Assembly: GCA_933822405.4 (NCBI GenBank)
Contig: CAKOGP040002258.1
Location: forward strand, 110,023 to 174,022
Length of the DNA: 64,000 nucleotides
Source of the DNA: Cylindrotheca closterium
Taxonomy: Eukaryota; Bacillariophyta; Bacillariophyceae; Bacillariales; Bacillariaceae
Direction of reading: 5' to 3'
The stretch's first letter is position 1. The number at the start of each line of letters is the position of its first letter. Below, one piece after another: positions 29,300 through 41,530 of the stretch. The position numbers were made by a program, and so were the translations under genes. The notes under the pieces were generated by a model, which did no database searches, was not told where the DNA came from, and worked only from the letters and a program-made list of their open reading frames with translations.

Positions 29300-32200
29300 A
29301 TGTCCAACTCGAAATCTTCCTTCTTTGCTCGGCCCAAGCACCATGATACTCAAGGGACTGCAAATGAAGACGACCACCACGTTGACGAGTCAACCCAACT
29401 GCTTTTACAAGAGGCTGCAAATTTGGAAGCCAACGGAGATTTGAAAAATGCCCTCGAAGCCTATCGCAAATCACTGCAACTCTTGTTTCAACAAGGTCTC
29501 CGCAACCATCAATCCGTTGCAGAGACCTATGAAAAGAGCGCCGATATTCTTGCAAAAGTGGGAAACAAACAAGGCGCAGAAGTGGCAAGAAAGAAAGCAA
29601 ACATGATCTATCGGAGTCAGTTCAACTCTCTTTCCAAGCAGGGCAAAATGAAGGATGCCTACCTTTGCTTTGGAAAGTCCAAAAAATTAGAAGCATTGAT
29701 GTCTGCACCTCCAATACAACGCCGACTTTCTGGCAGACTTCAGTTTGATCGGGGTGCTTCCATGACGAGTTCCAGATCCCTAATGAGGGATTCGTCCAGC
29801 CGAAGCATTACCAGTATTTCTTCTACCAGATCCGAATTGCGGCCCGAAACGCAGGAATTCATGACTACCTTGAATGGATATCTGAATTGCCGTCACCGAA
29901 TGGATCACAAATACCAAGAAGTAGACTCGGGTAATCGTCTTGCGGCACTGGAACTGAAAACGGACTCTGGAGGCATTGCTACGAATGATAGCTCGCTGGA
30001 AGAATACAAGGAAAATTACCGCCAAGAGTCAATCCATGGAGGTCCAGTGAAGACATTGGACGAGCTCTACGCCGCTGCCAAGGCAGCCAAACCAGTATTC
30101 ATGGAAACGATAAACTCATTGGTCTCCAAGGTTTCCGAGGACTGCAAGGTAAACAATAACGAAGAAGAAGATATCCAGGTTTGCTTTGCCGATTTGAAGG
30201 AGAAAGATCGGGCTCTGGAAAAGGCAACCGATGACTATGGAAGACGAAATCCTGGTCCAGGCGTATCATGGCTATACGATATTGTGCGGGGAAGTGTCGA
30301 GTTTGGATCTGCCACTGCCATTGAGGCTTTTGTGAAATCCTTGCACGACGAAAATACCATCCATATTGTCAAGGCCAAGAACCGGTTTCAAAAACCGAGT
30401 CTGACGGGATATCGTGACATGTGTGTCCAATTTCGAATCCAGACCACGGACGGCCTCTCTCATATTTGTGAGGTGCAAATCCACCATAAAGTCCTATTGG
30501 CTCTTGACCATAGAATAGGGTCGCACGCCTTTTACGAATTCTTTCGATCCTATTTTGCTGGTGCTGTCGGCAGTTTGCAAGAGCGTCTGGAAGACTTGGA
30601 GCTGATTAGTGATGGTGCGCTGGTGAACGACTCCTTCCTTGACAAGTTTCTTGTTCAATGTCGAAATGTGGATCGTTTGGAGAGATTGGCGCAACTATTT
30701 CACCAGAAACTTTGTGAATATGATGCTGCGATTCAAATCTACCAAAGGCTGGTGGAACTGCACACTGCTGAATATGGACCGAGCCACCAGTTTGTAGCTG
30801 GAACCTACGCTACAATTGCTGATATCATGCAAGTAAAAGGAAAGAGCGAGGAAGCCCTTGAAATGTATGACGTATCGATCAGACTGTGTGCAAAGTCTCT
30901 CGGTGTTATGCATCCTGCCACCGCGTCGATGCTGAATAATATGGCATCCGTGTTAAGCGCAACGGATCGGTTGGATGAGGCGTTTGCAACTTATGGCAAT
31001 GCTGTGAAAATATACAAACATCGGCTCGAAGAGCCGAATCCAGCATTTGATTCTGGGCATCTACTGAAGTCTTTGGCTGGAACCTATCACAATATGGCGG
31101 ACATTATGATGGACCAGTGCCGGGTAAGTACGAATCATTGATGATCATTGTTTTTGGAAGTTTAGCAATAGCAAATGATCTCGTCTCACTTTTTTGGTTC
31201 CCCATTTCACTTGAAAAGTTTGATGAAGCACTCAACCTTCACACGGAGGCTCTAGAGCTCAAGTTGCAGGAGTATGGCGAAACACACGAGTCCGTCGCCA
31301 TGTCATTGAATAGCATTGGAGAAGTCTTAGAGTCTCAGGATAAGCTTGAAGAAGCAATGGCGAGCTACGAAAAGGCTCTAGATATCTACAAGCGAACGGT
31401 TGGGCATTCACACTCTCATACCGCGGATTGCTTACAAAACATAGGTGAGCTCTTGCAACAACAAGACAAATTCGATGAAGCCCTTGAGCTGCTTCATATG
31501 GCGTTAGATCTCAAGAAGAAAAATCTTGGTGAAGATCATACGCTTGTTGCTAATATGTACACGTCGATCGCTAGTGTCTTGGTGGAGAAAGATAAGCACG
31601 ATGATGCCATCGAACTTTACAAAAAGGCTTTGGAAATAAAGAAGGCCACTGTTGGTGAGAGCCACTCATCTGTATCTTCGGTTTACGTTTGCTTGGGAAA
31701 TATATACTATTCAACTGGGAAATTTGACAAAGCGATGGAAATGCAATGGACTGCTCTATCTATCGCAAGGAAAGCCAGTGGTAGTGAGCACCATTCACTA
31801 CTAGATATATACAACGCCATGGCATTCATTCTACTTGCCCAGGATGTAAGTGTTAATGTTTCCGATTTGGATGAAATCTTCTTGACTAAACGCTCCGTCT
31901 TTGCGTTCCATAGAAATTGGAGGAAGCGCAGTGCCGATTCAGGCAATCACTTACCCTCGGAACAAAGCTGTTTGGCGAAGATAGTACGGCTATATCCTTC
32001 ATCTATAGCGGTCTTGGTGTAACTCTGAAGCAGCTGGGGAAGTTCGATCAAGCGCTGGAGATGTATGAACATTCGTTGCAAATCGATCGGAAGACATATG
32101 GAGATGATCACAGCAACGTCACAATTGGATATGCTAGAATTGCCAACTTGATGGTCAAGAAAGGAGATTTGGACAGAGCGATTACTACGTTTGACCGGGT

Positions 32201-33629
32201 ATTGGACTGGTACGAAAAACGACCGCGAGAACACATCCGCTCCCACATCTCGGCGCTCTTTCAGACAGGTCGCATGTATTCCTTTCTTGATCAGCTGGAT
32301 AAAGCAATGGAGTGTTTTCAACGGGCTTTGGTTCTCTGTAACACTTCTGGTTCCAATGACAAGCATATTGCCGCAACGGCGCATGTCTACGTTGGTAATA
32401 CTTTGAGTTATCAAGGCAAGATAGACCAAGCTATGGCTATGTATCAAGACTCGATGCGAATCAACCGAAAGATTTATGGGGAAGATCACGTTAGCATCGC
32501 CAATGGATACAACAAGATTGGCGTAATTTTAGTCGGAAAAGGAGATTTTGATGGAGCCATGACGAACTTCAATCGGTCGTTGGATTGGTACACAAAAAGA
32601 TCTGGTGAAAACGCTCTCTCCCTGATTAAAGTCCTCCTGAATTATGGTGATATGCACAGGAACCTCGAAGAGCTGGACAGCGCCATGTGCTATTTTCGAC
32701 GAGCGTTAAGCACCTGTAAGGATGCTGGATTCGAAGAACAGTCTATATCAGCGATCGTTCGCAACGAGATTGGAGAGACTTTGAGACATCAAGGAAAGAT
32801 GGAAGAAGCGCTACAGAGGTATCAAGAATCAATGAGAATAAACCAGAAGATATATGGAAATGACAATATCAGCGTCACAAACGGATATTGCTACATTGGC
32901 AACATTTTGGTGGAGCAAGGTGACTTTAACGGGGCTATGACAAATTTCCAGCGGTCCTTGGACTGGTGCGAAGAACGTCTCGGGAACCACACACTCACCC
33001 TTTCCGGCACTCTTGCTCTAGTCGGCCGGATGTACATTCGACAGGAGAAGTATAGCAAAGCAATCGAATGCTTTCAGAGTGCCTTGGATGCCTGTAGCAG
33101 TGCTGGTTTTGAAGACATGTATATTCTCGGAACGCTTTACGCCGACATGGGATGGGCACAAAAGCTTCAAGGGAATCTGTTGGAGGAGTCGAGGAGGTCT
33201 TATCGAGCAGCAATAGGAATCTATCGTAGCGTCTACGGACCAAATCACCTTGCTCTTGGTGAAGTCTATTTGGGTCTTGGTGAAGTGTGGACACTCCAGG
33301 GAGACTGGAACAAGGCAAGGAAGTACCTACAGAAGGCGCAAGAAATTTATGCAACTAAAGTCGGTCGACACACGGCGATGGCAGCCGAGGTAACCCTTGC
33401 CCTCGGAATTCTGAAGGAACATGAAGGTTTACTCAAGGAAGCTTTGGATTTGCTGAACTCGGCACAGAAGGTATTTCACGACACTGCGCATACATGGAGC
33501 CAGAAGGACGCCAAAAAGAAAACAAAGCAGACAGCTGTGGCAATAAAGAAACATCTTGGAGCCACCAAGGAGAAGAAGAAACCAAGCGCTAGCAAAGGAG
33601 GTTGGAAGAAGGTGAAAACAACCACCTAG
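29300..33629 (+). CDS. RelA/SpoT-like domain protein with extended TPR array
   Basis: Three exons (29300-31123, 31219-31845, 31914-33629), all phase 0, with introns of 95 and 68 nt, encode 1388 aa. Residues about 35-120 are an MIT/TPR-like helical region (ALEAYRKSLQLLFQQ). Residues 265-405 are a RelA/SpoT-like nucleotidyltransferase fold: LYDIVRGSVEF (metal-binding Asp position), VKAKNRFQKPSLTGYRD and CEVQIHH. From about residue 475 to the end run some 18 TPR units of the kinesin-light-chain type (EEALEMYDVSIRL, YGETHESVAMSLNSIGEVL, GKIDQAMAMYQDSMRIN). The tail is Lys-rich (KEKKKPSASKGGWKK). In bacteria the RelA/SpoT domain makes (p)ppGpp; here the usual Arg/Lys ATP-binding signature is not obvious, so activity is uncertain. 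A cytosolic role is inferred from the lack of a presequence. Confidence 0.82.
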
Positions 33630-33814
33630 TAGACTAGAGACCACGGACAGAACGAAGGTCGAGCCTCCAGCATGTCAGCTTGTATTCGTCTTAGAGGAGC
33701 TCTAGGAAGTAGACAGTAAAAAGTACAAAAGTACGAAGTAGTCTTCTAATAGGTCACATATGGGGTAGATTTCAAATTGGCCTCAAAACAAAGCAGCTAG
33801 CACAAGCGCGGTAT

Positions 33815-36800
33815 CTATTCAAGTGGTCCCACAATTTCCATCTTGAGTCGTTGTTGTGTCCGTTTGGGCACATAGGGCACAAGGCACGAACATAAGTCTC
33901 TTCCCTCCAACAATAGTCCCTCATCGAACAATTTCCCCACGGTTCTAGCAATGTTGGATTCCAAGTCTCGATACTGTTCGTACGCCGTATCATCTTCCTT
34001 CTCCTCCTCGGAGCTTGAAGGCAACGGAGGCAAGTTGGAACGAATACCAATACTTTCCAAATGAACTTGTGCCTTTTTCTTGTACATCGATTCATCGGCC
34101 AACTCGAAATAGTAGATGGCTTGATCCAACAAAGTTTTGCTGGCTTCCACATCACTCCTTCCTTCGGCTTCGGCAGCAGCTGCCAATTGAATACCAGACT
34201 GCAGAGCTTCGTCCTTGGTCATGACACGCGCTTGAACGTCCAACACCTTATTCTTTGTGGCCAAGGCTTCGGCTGACTTCTCTTTTTCCTTGTGCCAAGA
34301 AGTCGTAGTCGTCGTCAGCCATCGCACAAAGGCCTTACCGGGCATCGTATCTGCTGTCTCGACAAAGAAGAGTTGCTCAATGCAACGTGTAATGGCCGTG
34401 TACAACAACTTCAGGTGAGCTTCAATTTCGGGATACTTCGAGGAAAGACCATCTACTTCCCCACGCAGCAAAAGTCCACGCCAAGCCTTTTGGACGCCCT
34501 CATCTACTTGATGACACAAGTCACCAAAAAAGTCCAAGATAATCACACTCTTGTATTCCAAACCTTTGGATTCTCGAATGGTTCGGATCAACGGATAGCC
34601 GAGAGCCTCCTTCCAATACTGCAAGGTCGAGTCGTGGACCAAGACGACAGTTCCATTCATCTTGTTGGCCAATAAGTCGGCCAATACCTTTACTTCCACC
34701 TTTTCAAAGACTCCGGGGCGAGGTCCGACAAAGACTCCATGATCCTCTCCAAGATTCTCGGCACTCTTTGGATACGCCTTGAACATGCACGTCAAGATGG
34801 ATCCAGCTGTATTCAGAATACCAGCATGACTGCGAAAGTTGACGTGCACCTTCTTCGGCTTTTGCATGACGGTATTGTTGTCTTTTGCAATATGATATTC
34901 GACCGATCGAATGTCTTGGAAACGAAACTCGACACCTTGAACCACATTCTGAGCTGGATCTCCCGCCAAGAACAGGTTGCCTTGTCCATCGCAAAGATAG
35001 AAGAATAATAGGCACTCGGCTTGGGTGTAATCTTGCACCTCATCTACATAAATCTTGGACATTTGAATCGAATGATACTTTTCGGGATCGGCTACCTTGC
35101 AGAGTTCCAAACGCAACAGCAATGCCAATATACGATCGCAATCATCCCACATGTTCTTTTCGTTCAAGAATCGGACATACTTTTGGTAAATTGGATACAC
35201 AATCTTGCGTTGGTCCACCGTCAGACTGCATCTTCCAGACGAAAATACCGTCGTGTCCAAGAATTCTTCTTCCGAAATGGCTTTTGCCAAGCCTGTTTTG
35301 AGAGTTGCTTCAATGGATCCCTTGATGAAGGACCGGATACTGGTCCACGCCAACAAGGGGTCAATGTCTTGACCAACATTGTAGACTTCACGCTTGAAGA
35401 CATCGAATCGCATTTTGAGTTCAGTGGGAAAGGAGGATCGAATGTCTTCGTTGGTGGGGAGTTCCTGTTCCAATCGTTGCTTTAGCTTGTCATAGGTTTC
35501 AAAGCTGGTACCAGGTGGGTTACCAATGATGGCTTGGACATAGGCACACAACTTTTGGGACCGAGCGACAAAGAGTTGCGTGAAATTGGGATCATTCTTT
35601 GTTTGGTTTCGATCATAGTCCATTCGATTTGCCGTGCAAATGGTCTTGCCCGTACCACTTCTTCCCAACAGCAAGACAGTTCCACCAGTTTCCACGACAT
35701 CTCGTTCCTCTCGCGTCAGTCGCAACTTTGGTACCCAAACTTTATCACTGGCCAAATCATTGACATCTTCGAGGGATACCTCATAGACCTTCATGGGCGT
35801 ATTTCCGAGTGGATTCAAAATAGCTTCCCGTTCAATGACATTGCGTCTTGCAGCGAGACTATCTTTATCATGGACCAGTTCATCGCCCGACGTCAATCTT
35901 CGATTCTTGCGATTTTGTGAATCTTCAATGAGTTTCATGAGTCGGGAGACATTGTCGTGATTGGCAACGAACCTGAAAGATACGAATGAATGGATTGATG
36001 GATGGATCAAAACGTTGTTGTTAGCTTTTGATTTCATCCCTTATTATCCAAGCTCGATTAACAAAACAAATAACGTACCAAACCAACAAATTGCTTCCTT
36101 CAATTTGCCACAAGATTCGTTTACCCGACTTTTGTTCTAGATAGGTTTCAAAGACCGTGACAGTTTTGGATGTGCCCTTTAATCGCTTGGCCAATATGCG
36201 AGAGCGTTCCCCCCGAGAGAGTTGCTTCATGCGCTTGACAAACAAGTCGCGATACCGGCCACCGGCGGGTCCACGCAACCACTTTTTGACATTTTCCGTG
36301 TACATGATGGTGGTGTGAGTTCCGGTAAAGTCGTCGTCGTCGTCGTCATCGTCGCCATTGCGTTGTTTAGCAGTAGTTCCTTGTGTAGAGGTACTAGCAG
36401 CACTATTCGTAGCAGTCGTAGGAGCAGTACCACTACTACTAGTCGACACGGCATCCATTTGAGCGTCATAATCCGTATCATCTTGGACTTGTCCATCATC
36501 GTCGTATTCTTCTTCAATATGCAAGGCCTTGTCGGCAGCATCACTGAGAATCTTGGCCGTTTCATCATTGGTGTCCTCACTGTTCACGACAAAGTCCAAT
36601 CCCTCGAGACAGGCCGCCCAGGAATGGATCGCTTGATCCTCTGGGCGCTTGGTGCGCTTGAAGCGATCATTGATAGTCTTCAGTGAGGGTTCCCACAACT
36701 TGGTGTATCGTTCGGCCAATACCATCCGATTTTGCAATTTGTGGACCCATTCCTTGCGAGATTGTTTGCCTCTGAGAAACCGTTGTCCCCAATGGGCCAC

Positions 36801-37661
36801 AAGTCGCTTTGAGCGGTATCGCTTTTGTTCCTGTTTGCGTTCCCAATGCAATTTGCAAAAGGCAAAGATCTTGCGTCGTACCCTTTGTTTCCGCTTCTTC
36901 TCTGCCTCCTTTTCTTTCTTTTTGCGTTTGTTTTCTTCTTCGCGACGAATACGTACTTGTTCTCGTAGACGCCGTTCTTCTTCGGCACGGCGCTCTCGAG
37001 CATCCTTTTCCCGACGCATTACTTCTTCTTGTCGTTTTTGCTTGTCGTTCTTTTTGGATTCCTTTGGAGTTTTCTTTGGTTTCGCTTTCTCCTCTTTTTT
37101 CGATTTGGAAGTAGAGGAGACGAGGTCATCAAGAGAGTCCAAAAAGCTCATGCCCATGTTGCTGGCGACACTGGTCATATTGGGAGCGACTTCGTCTTCG
37201 TCTTCCGAACTTTCGTCGTCGTACCGACTGGCATTTTTAGCATCTTTATCACTCCATATTCCTGCTCCTCCAGTCAGGGCCGGAACATCAGCATCATCAT
37301 CCGAAGAATCGTTGTCGAGATCGTTGCCCATGTTGCTATTGTTACTTTTATCATTGCGGCCTTGCAAGGGGGGCATGCTGTTACCAGAAGCATCATCGTC
37401 ATGGTCATCATCATCATCACTACCGTGCAATGCATTGGCAGCACCATGGATCAACGCGGGAATGCCACTGAAATCATCGTCATCGTCAGAAGAATCTTCA
37501 TTCTCACGTCCTCGACCTGCCAACAAGGCAGGCGCACTTTCATCTCCCGAACTTTCCGAATCAGAGGAATCATCATCGTCACCATTGCGATCTCTGGAGA
37601 CTAACGGTGGAGGACCAAAGTCTTCTGATGAGTCGGACGCAGAATCATCTTGTGGAGGCAT
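33815..37661 (-). CDS. UvrD-like helicase of the TRANK1 type with acidic N-terminus
   Basis: Two exons (37661-36079 and 35972-33815; 106-nt intron, junction LLVW|FVANHDNVS) encode 1246 aa. Residues 1-170 are acidic repeats built around PPLV and a GMSFLDSLDD motif; about 180-270 is a highly charged coiled coil (KEKEAEKKRKQRVRR). Residues 630-1070 form a superfamily 1 helicase core: Walker A GRSGTGKT (631-638), Walker B DEVQD (838-842), GDPAQ, VNFRSH, SKGLEYKSV and YTAITR. The sequence YVDEVQDYTQAECLLF...LAGDPAQNVVQGV is typical of TRANK1/lupus brain antigen-like helicases. A TPR-like tail follows (LLDQAIYYFELADES). Likely acts on nucleic acid or RNP; the partner is unknown. The N-terminal module recurs in the neighbouring gene at 38183. 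Confidence 0.85.
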
Positions 37662-38182
37662 TGTGTTTCTGCTCTATACAATTGATGATGATGATGATGA
37701 TAACGATATAACAATAGAAGGTGCAATATCCAAGAGGAAATATAGGAAGGAATACAACTTGTTCTTATTCAAAAATGAGGATGGCTCAAGTTTTCTTATT
37801 ATTATTTTGATAATTCTTGCCGCGTTGTCGAGAATTTCCGAGTGTGTCATGCGTGCGTCACTGAAGTAGGTGGAAATTATTTTGGCTGCTGGAATATAGT
37901 CCTATTACTGTACCTCTAGGGAAGGATAATTACATATACTTCCATTTGATGCATCTTCTACAGAATGAATCCATCCTGAATGAAGTTACTAGTTAGTGTG
38001 TTACATTTGTTTCCAAACGGCAATCCATTTCGGACCCATTCAACGAATCGTCATTGCTTTGTCGTAAGAAAAGCCCTTGTTGCGCTTCCAAATAGGAATT
38101 ATACCAATAATATATCTCCAAGTAAGCCATTGCTTTTTCTTCGTTTGGACTCCAGTCGCAATATCCCGCTCGTTCCCAATTC
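37662..38182. other. Intergenic, short GAT repeat
   Basis: 521 bp between two same-strand genes. Contains GATGATGATGATGATGATAA (37683-37702) just upstream of the helicase start and AT-rich sequence; no gene recognised. Confidence 0.5.
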
Positions 38183-41026
38183 TTACCGGCTGGCATAATA
38201 GGTATCGTAGTAGGCTTCGTCACCCGAAGAGGAATCCGAAGAAGGGTTATTATAGCGATTGGCAAAGGCTGGTCGTGGCATACTCTCATCCTCGTCGTCA
38301 TCGCTACTGCTGTCAATATCGCTAATGTCGTTTCTTGTTTCACGTTCTTGCAGGGTTGGTAAAACATCAATATCAGAATCATCATCGTCATTGTCACTGA
38401 CATGTCCTCGCATCATCATTCTCTGCATTTCACGGATGGCACCAGCCGAAGGCGGTGGCTCATCATTTCGGTCCGTCATTGCAGCAATCACAGCAGTGTG
38501 AGACTCTTCATGAATATTGCCATCCCGGTTCGTCATTGCCGCTACCATGGAATTGTGCATTGCATTGTGAATATTGCTGACATCACTCCTGGACGAATCA
38601 CTATCATTATCATCACCATCATCACTGTCATTGACCCGAGCATTATCGCGAGGCACCAGGCGGGGTGGCATGTCATCATCACTATCATCATCATCACTAT
38701 CATCATCATCATCAACATTATTGCCTGGTGGTGATGGTGGTGGTAAATCATCCAAACTTTCACCACTCTGCGAATTGTGATCCTGAGCCGAGAGGAAAGC
38801 ACGATCCGCAAGTTGGTCCAAAAACACCATGCCAATGTTATTGCTGAACGAGGAACGATCCTCCTCCACAACATTGTGACCAACACGATCGTCAAGTGAG
38901 TCCAAAAACGCCATTCCAGCAAAAATGGCCGGAGGATCCTCATTGTCTCCACTAGAAGAATTATCATCATCATCATCATCATCATCGTTCCTGGTGTTGC
39001 TGCGACGATTATCGGGCACTTCTGGTGGGCGTTCCACCAAGGGAGGCATGCTGTCGTCTCCACTACTACTGGACGAAGAATCATACATGTTGTCGTTGTT
39101 GTTGCTACTGCTGTTGTTGCCCGCTTCTGGTGGACGGACCACCAAGGGAGGGATGCTGTCATCGTCGCTGCTCGAATCCGACGAGGCAATGCTCACATTC
39201 CCACGACCTCTTCTTGCTACCAATGGCGGTGGGCCCGAATTGTCAGTGTCGGACGACGAATCGGAATTATCCGGAAGACGACCTGCTGGGTCTCGTTGTT
39301 GCCGTTGTTGTTGCCGTTGCCGTTGTTGTTGCCGTTGTTGTTGTCGGCGATCAGCACGTTCTTGGGCTTGTACCTGCTGCTGTGCGGGATTGTCCCGACG
39401 TCGCTCAGCGGAAGCCGCAATTCGTCGTCGATCCCGCATACGAGCTCGATCCTGTTGTTGGATACGCCGTTGCGCTTGAGCTCGTTGCGCTCGCGCTCGC
39501 ATAAAATTGTCAAGCGGATCGTGATCGCCATCCATATCGTCATCCTCCTCCTCCTCCTCCTCGTTATCACTATCATCTCTTCCAAAGCTATGAAATCCGG
39601 CATCCATACCTGTCAATCTTGAAAAGACTTCCAAGGCAGCATTGGCTTCGGCCGGACCCCGGAATCTGGAAAGTTGACTGAGGGCTATTGGGCGTGGTGA
39701 TGGTGGTTCTGGAATCTCATTGGCATCTTCTCCCATGCGTCCCCCCAATCCGGCAAAGGTTTCCTTGCCTATAACGTGTCCACACGCCAAGGCGACTACG
39801 GGTGGTCCGCACATTTCAAAGGAAACTGGACATTCGGCTTGAATGAAGATCATGCGTGCCCCATGACTCAGAGCATGTTGAGGTTGGGCCACAAAGTTGG
39901 GAGTTCGACGATGTTGCTGCTGTCCTTCTTCTTGTTGTTGTTGTTGTTCTTCTTCTTCTTGATCTTCTTCTTGTTGGATCAATACTTCTTGGTGCGCAAA
40001 ATTGCAGACGGGACATTTCAAAATGGGATTGAATCGCGAGGATCCTGGTCCTCCTTCGTCGTCCATGTCGTCCACAAAGTGTTCGGCAAAATCTCGGACC
40101 ATTTCCATCATCAAGTGTCCAAAGTCAGGTTCCCCATGAGCATTTGGTCCTCTTCGTCGTGCTTCTAAAGTGGGCATGGTAGTAGGTCCAGCCGCTTGCA
40201 CAGGATGGCTACCATAGATAGCAGTTAGGATACCTGGAGGTAGCAATTCAGTGCTGTCATCCATGCCGGAATCGTCCTCGTCACTTTCATTTGCCTGCTC
40301 TCGCACTTCTTCCGTATCATCATCGCCATCTTCACTTTCCGTATCAGGTTCATAGGCAGATCGGACTTCTGCATTATTATTGTCATCCTCATCCTCAACA
40401 TTGCTATTGCTATTGTTATTGTTAGGAGCAACGTACCCTCTACTACCAAATCGTCGTATTTCATTTTGATTGATGTTGTTGACCGCGTCTTCCGTAGCAT
40501 TGGAATTATCGTCATCGTCGTCGTCGTCATCACCATTTTCATTCGCCTGTTCCCGTACTTCTTCCGTGTCATCGTCATCCGTATCCGATGATTCATTGGC
40601 CGATCGATCTTCATCATCATCATCATCCTCATTGTTGTTGATACTGCTAGTAGTAGTAGAATTGTTTATATTGCGCATCGTCTCCATCATGAGCTGTTGA
40701 AACTGCACTCGTGCTCCGGGCGGTAGTATCAAATCTTCGATTGCACCAGCATCCTCATTGAGCTGTCGAAACTCGATTCGTGCTCCGGGTGGTACGACAA
40801 TATCTCCCCCAATATTGTCATTATCATCATTGTCATTGTTGCCACCATTGTCATCATTGCTGGGCAATGCCGCGACTGCAATATTGTCATTTGCAGTATT
40901 TGCATCATTGTTTTCATTAGTCGCAGTATTTGCAGTATTATTAGTACCGCTCAACGTCGTCTCGTCATTATTATCATCATCGCCACCGTTATTGAAGCCC
41001 CTACTGTAATTGTTGATGCCATTCAT
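38183..41026 (-). CDS. Acidic low-complexity protein with RING-like domain
   Basis: 947 aa from the ATG at 41026. The protein is dominated by Asp/Asn/Ser tracts encoded by GAT/GAC/AAT repeats. Two VPPGAR.[EQ]F.QL motifs lie at residues about 78-115. A Cys/His cluster from about 338 to 420 (CPVCNFAHQE, then a Gln/Glu-rich insert, then CPVSFEMCGPPVVALACGHVIG) resembles a split RING or RING-like E3 domain. The C-terminal 400 residues carry repeated SMPPLVERPPE and IPPLVVRP units and GMAFLDSLDDR/GMVFLDQLADR, also found in the N-terminus of the neighbouring helicase. A role in ubiquitin transfer is inferred from the RING-like cluster only. Long antisense open frames across this gene are caused by the codon repeats. 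Confidence 0.75.
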   Translation of the reverse strand: MNGINNYSRGFNNGGDDDNNDETTLSGTNNTANTATNENNDANTANDNIAVAALPSNDDNGGNNDNDDNDNIGGDIVVPPGARIEFRQLNEDAGAIEDLILPPGARVQFQQLMMETMRNINNSTTTSSINNNEDDDDDEDRSANESSDTDDDDTEEVREQANENGDDDDDDDDNSNATEDAVNNINQNEIRRFGSRGYVAPNNNNSNSNVEDEDDNNNAEVRSAYEPDTESEDGDDDTEEVREQANESDEDDSGMDDSTELLPPGILTAIYGSHPVQAAGPTTMPTLEARRRGPNAHGEPDFGHLMMEMVRDFAEHFVDDMDDEGGPGSSRFNPILKCPVCNFAHQEVLIQQEEDQEEEEQQQQQEEGQQQHRRTPNFVAQPQHALSHGARMIFIQAECPVSFEMCGPPVVALACGHVIGKETFAGLGGRMGEDANEIPEPPSPRPIALSQLSRFRGPAEANAALEVFSRLTGMDAGFHSFGRDDSDNEEEEEEDDDMDGDHDPLDNFMRARAQRAQAQRRIQQQDRARMRDRRRIAASAERRRDNPAQQQVQAQERADRRQQQRQQQRQRQQQRQQRDPAGRLPDNSDSSSDTDNSGPPPLVARRGRGNVSIASSDSSSDDDSIPPLVVRPPEAGNNSSSNNNDNMYDSSSSSSGDDSMPPLVERPPEVPDNRRSNTRNDDDDDDDDNSSSGDNEDPPAIFAGMAFLDSLDDRVGHNVVEEDRSSFSNNIGMVFLDQLADRAFLSAQDHNSQSGESLDDLPPPSPPGNNVDDDDDSDDDDSDDDMPPRLVPRDNARVNDSDDGDDNDSDSSRSDVSNIHNAMHNSMVAAMTNRDGNIHEESHTAVIAAMTDRNDEPPPSAGAIREMQRMMMRGHVSDNDDDDSDIDVLPTLQERETRNDISDIDSSSDDDEDESMPRPAFANRYNNPSSDSSSGDEAYYDTYYASR

Positions 41027-41530
41027 CACTAATTATATATATATATATATATATATAGTGCCAAAAAAAATTGGACGACGAGCGGCGGCGTAAGTATAGC
41101 CTTTCTGATTTTGAGTGATGATTATGCAAGTGAGTTTGTGCGTCTGTTTTGAATGTAATATATAAAAGAAGAAAGCAAATGCAACAATTTATCTCATTTC
41201 TAGACAGTTCCAAAGAAGTGGCTTGATAGTGTTTGTTGGTACAATGAAGTAGATGGACTGGATGACAATGTACAGGATGCAGGATGTATCTTGGCTGTAA
41301 AGACTGTATACGGTGACGAGATCGTCTCGCATCGTGGGCAAGTTTCAAAACAGTATAGACACGACGCGCGGGCGGTCCAAAATTCGACCGGTTGGACCGC
41401 TTGGACCATCTGTTTTTTGCTTTTGTTCTTTTATATTATTATTAATACATTCATTCATGCATTCATTATTTGGTTGCCTACTACTAGTAGTTCCAGCATT
41501 CCATTCCATAATATGGACAACAACCAAATC
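41027..41530. other. Intergenic with (TA)n microsatellite
   Basis: 504 bp containing a (TA)12 microsatellite at 41034-41057 directly upstream of the RING-like gene, and a TTCATTCATGCATTCATT stretch at 41450-41467. No gene. Confidence 0.55.
41034..41057. repeat. (TA)n microsatellite
   Basis: Uninterrupted TA dinucleotides, about 12 units, just upstream of the start codon at 41026 on the minus strand. Confidence 0.9.

Noticed and set aside
36649..37869. 406-codon plus-strand frame rich in Ser/Leu/Arg
   Set aside because: It is antisense to the helicase gene, whose minus-strand frame is supported by a phase-correct intron and conserved motifs. The plus frame arises from complementary acidic and charged codon repeats.
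38542..39189. Long minus- and plus-strand frames inside the acidic RING-like gene (also 38925-39479 and 39025-39504)
   Set aside because: GAT/GAC/AAT codon repeats leave all frames open; only the 947-aa frame has a start, an end and recognisable motifs.
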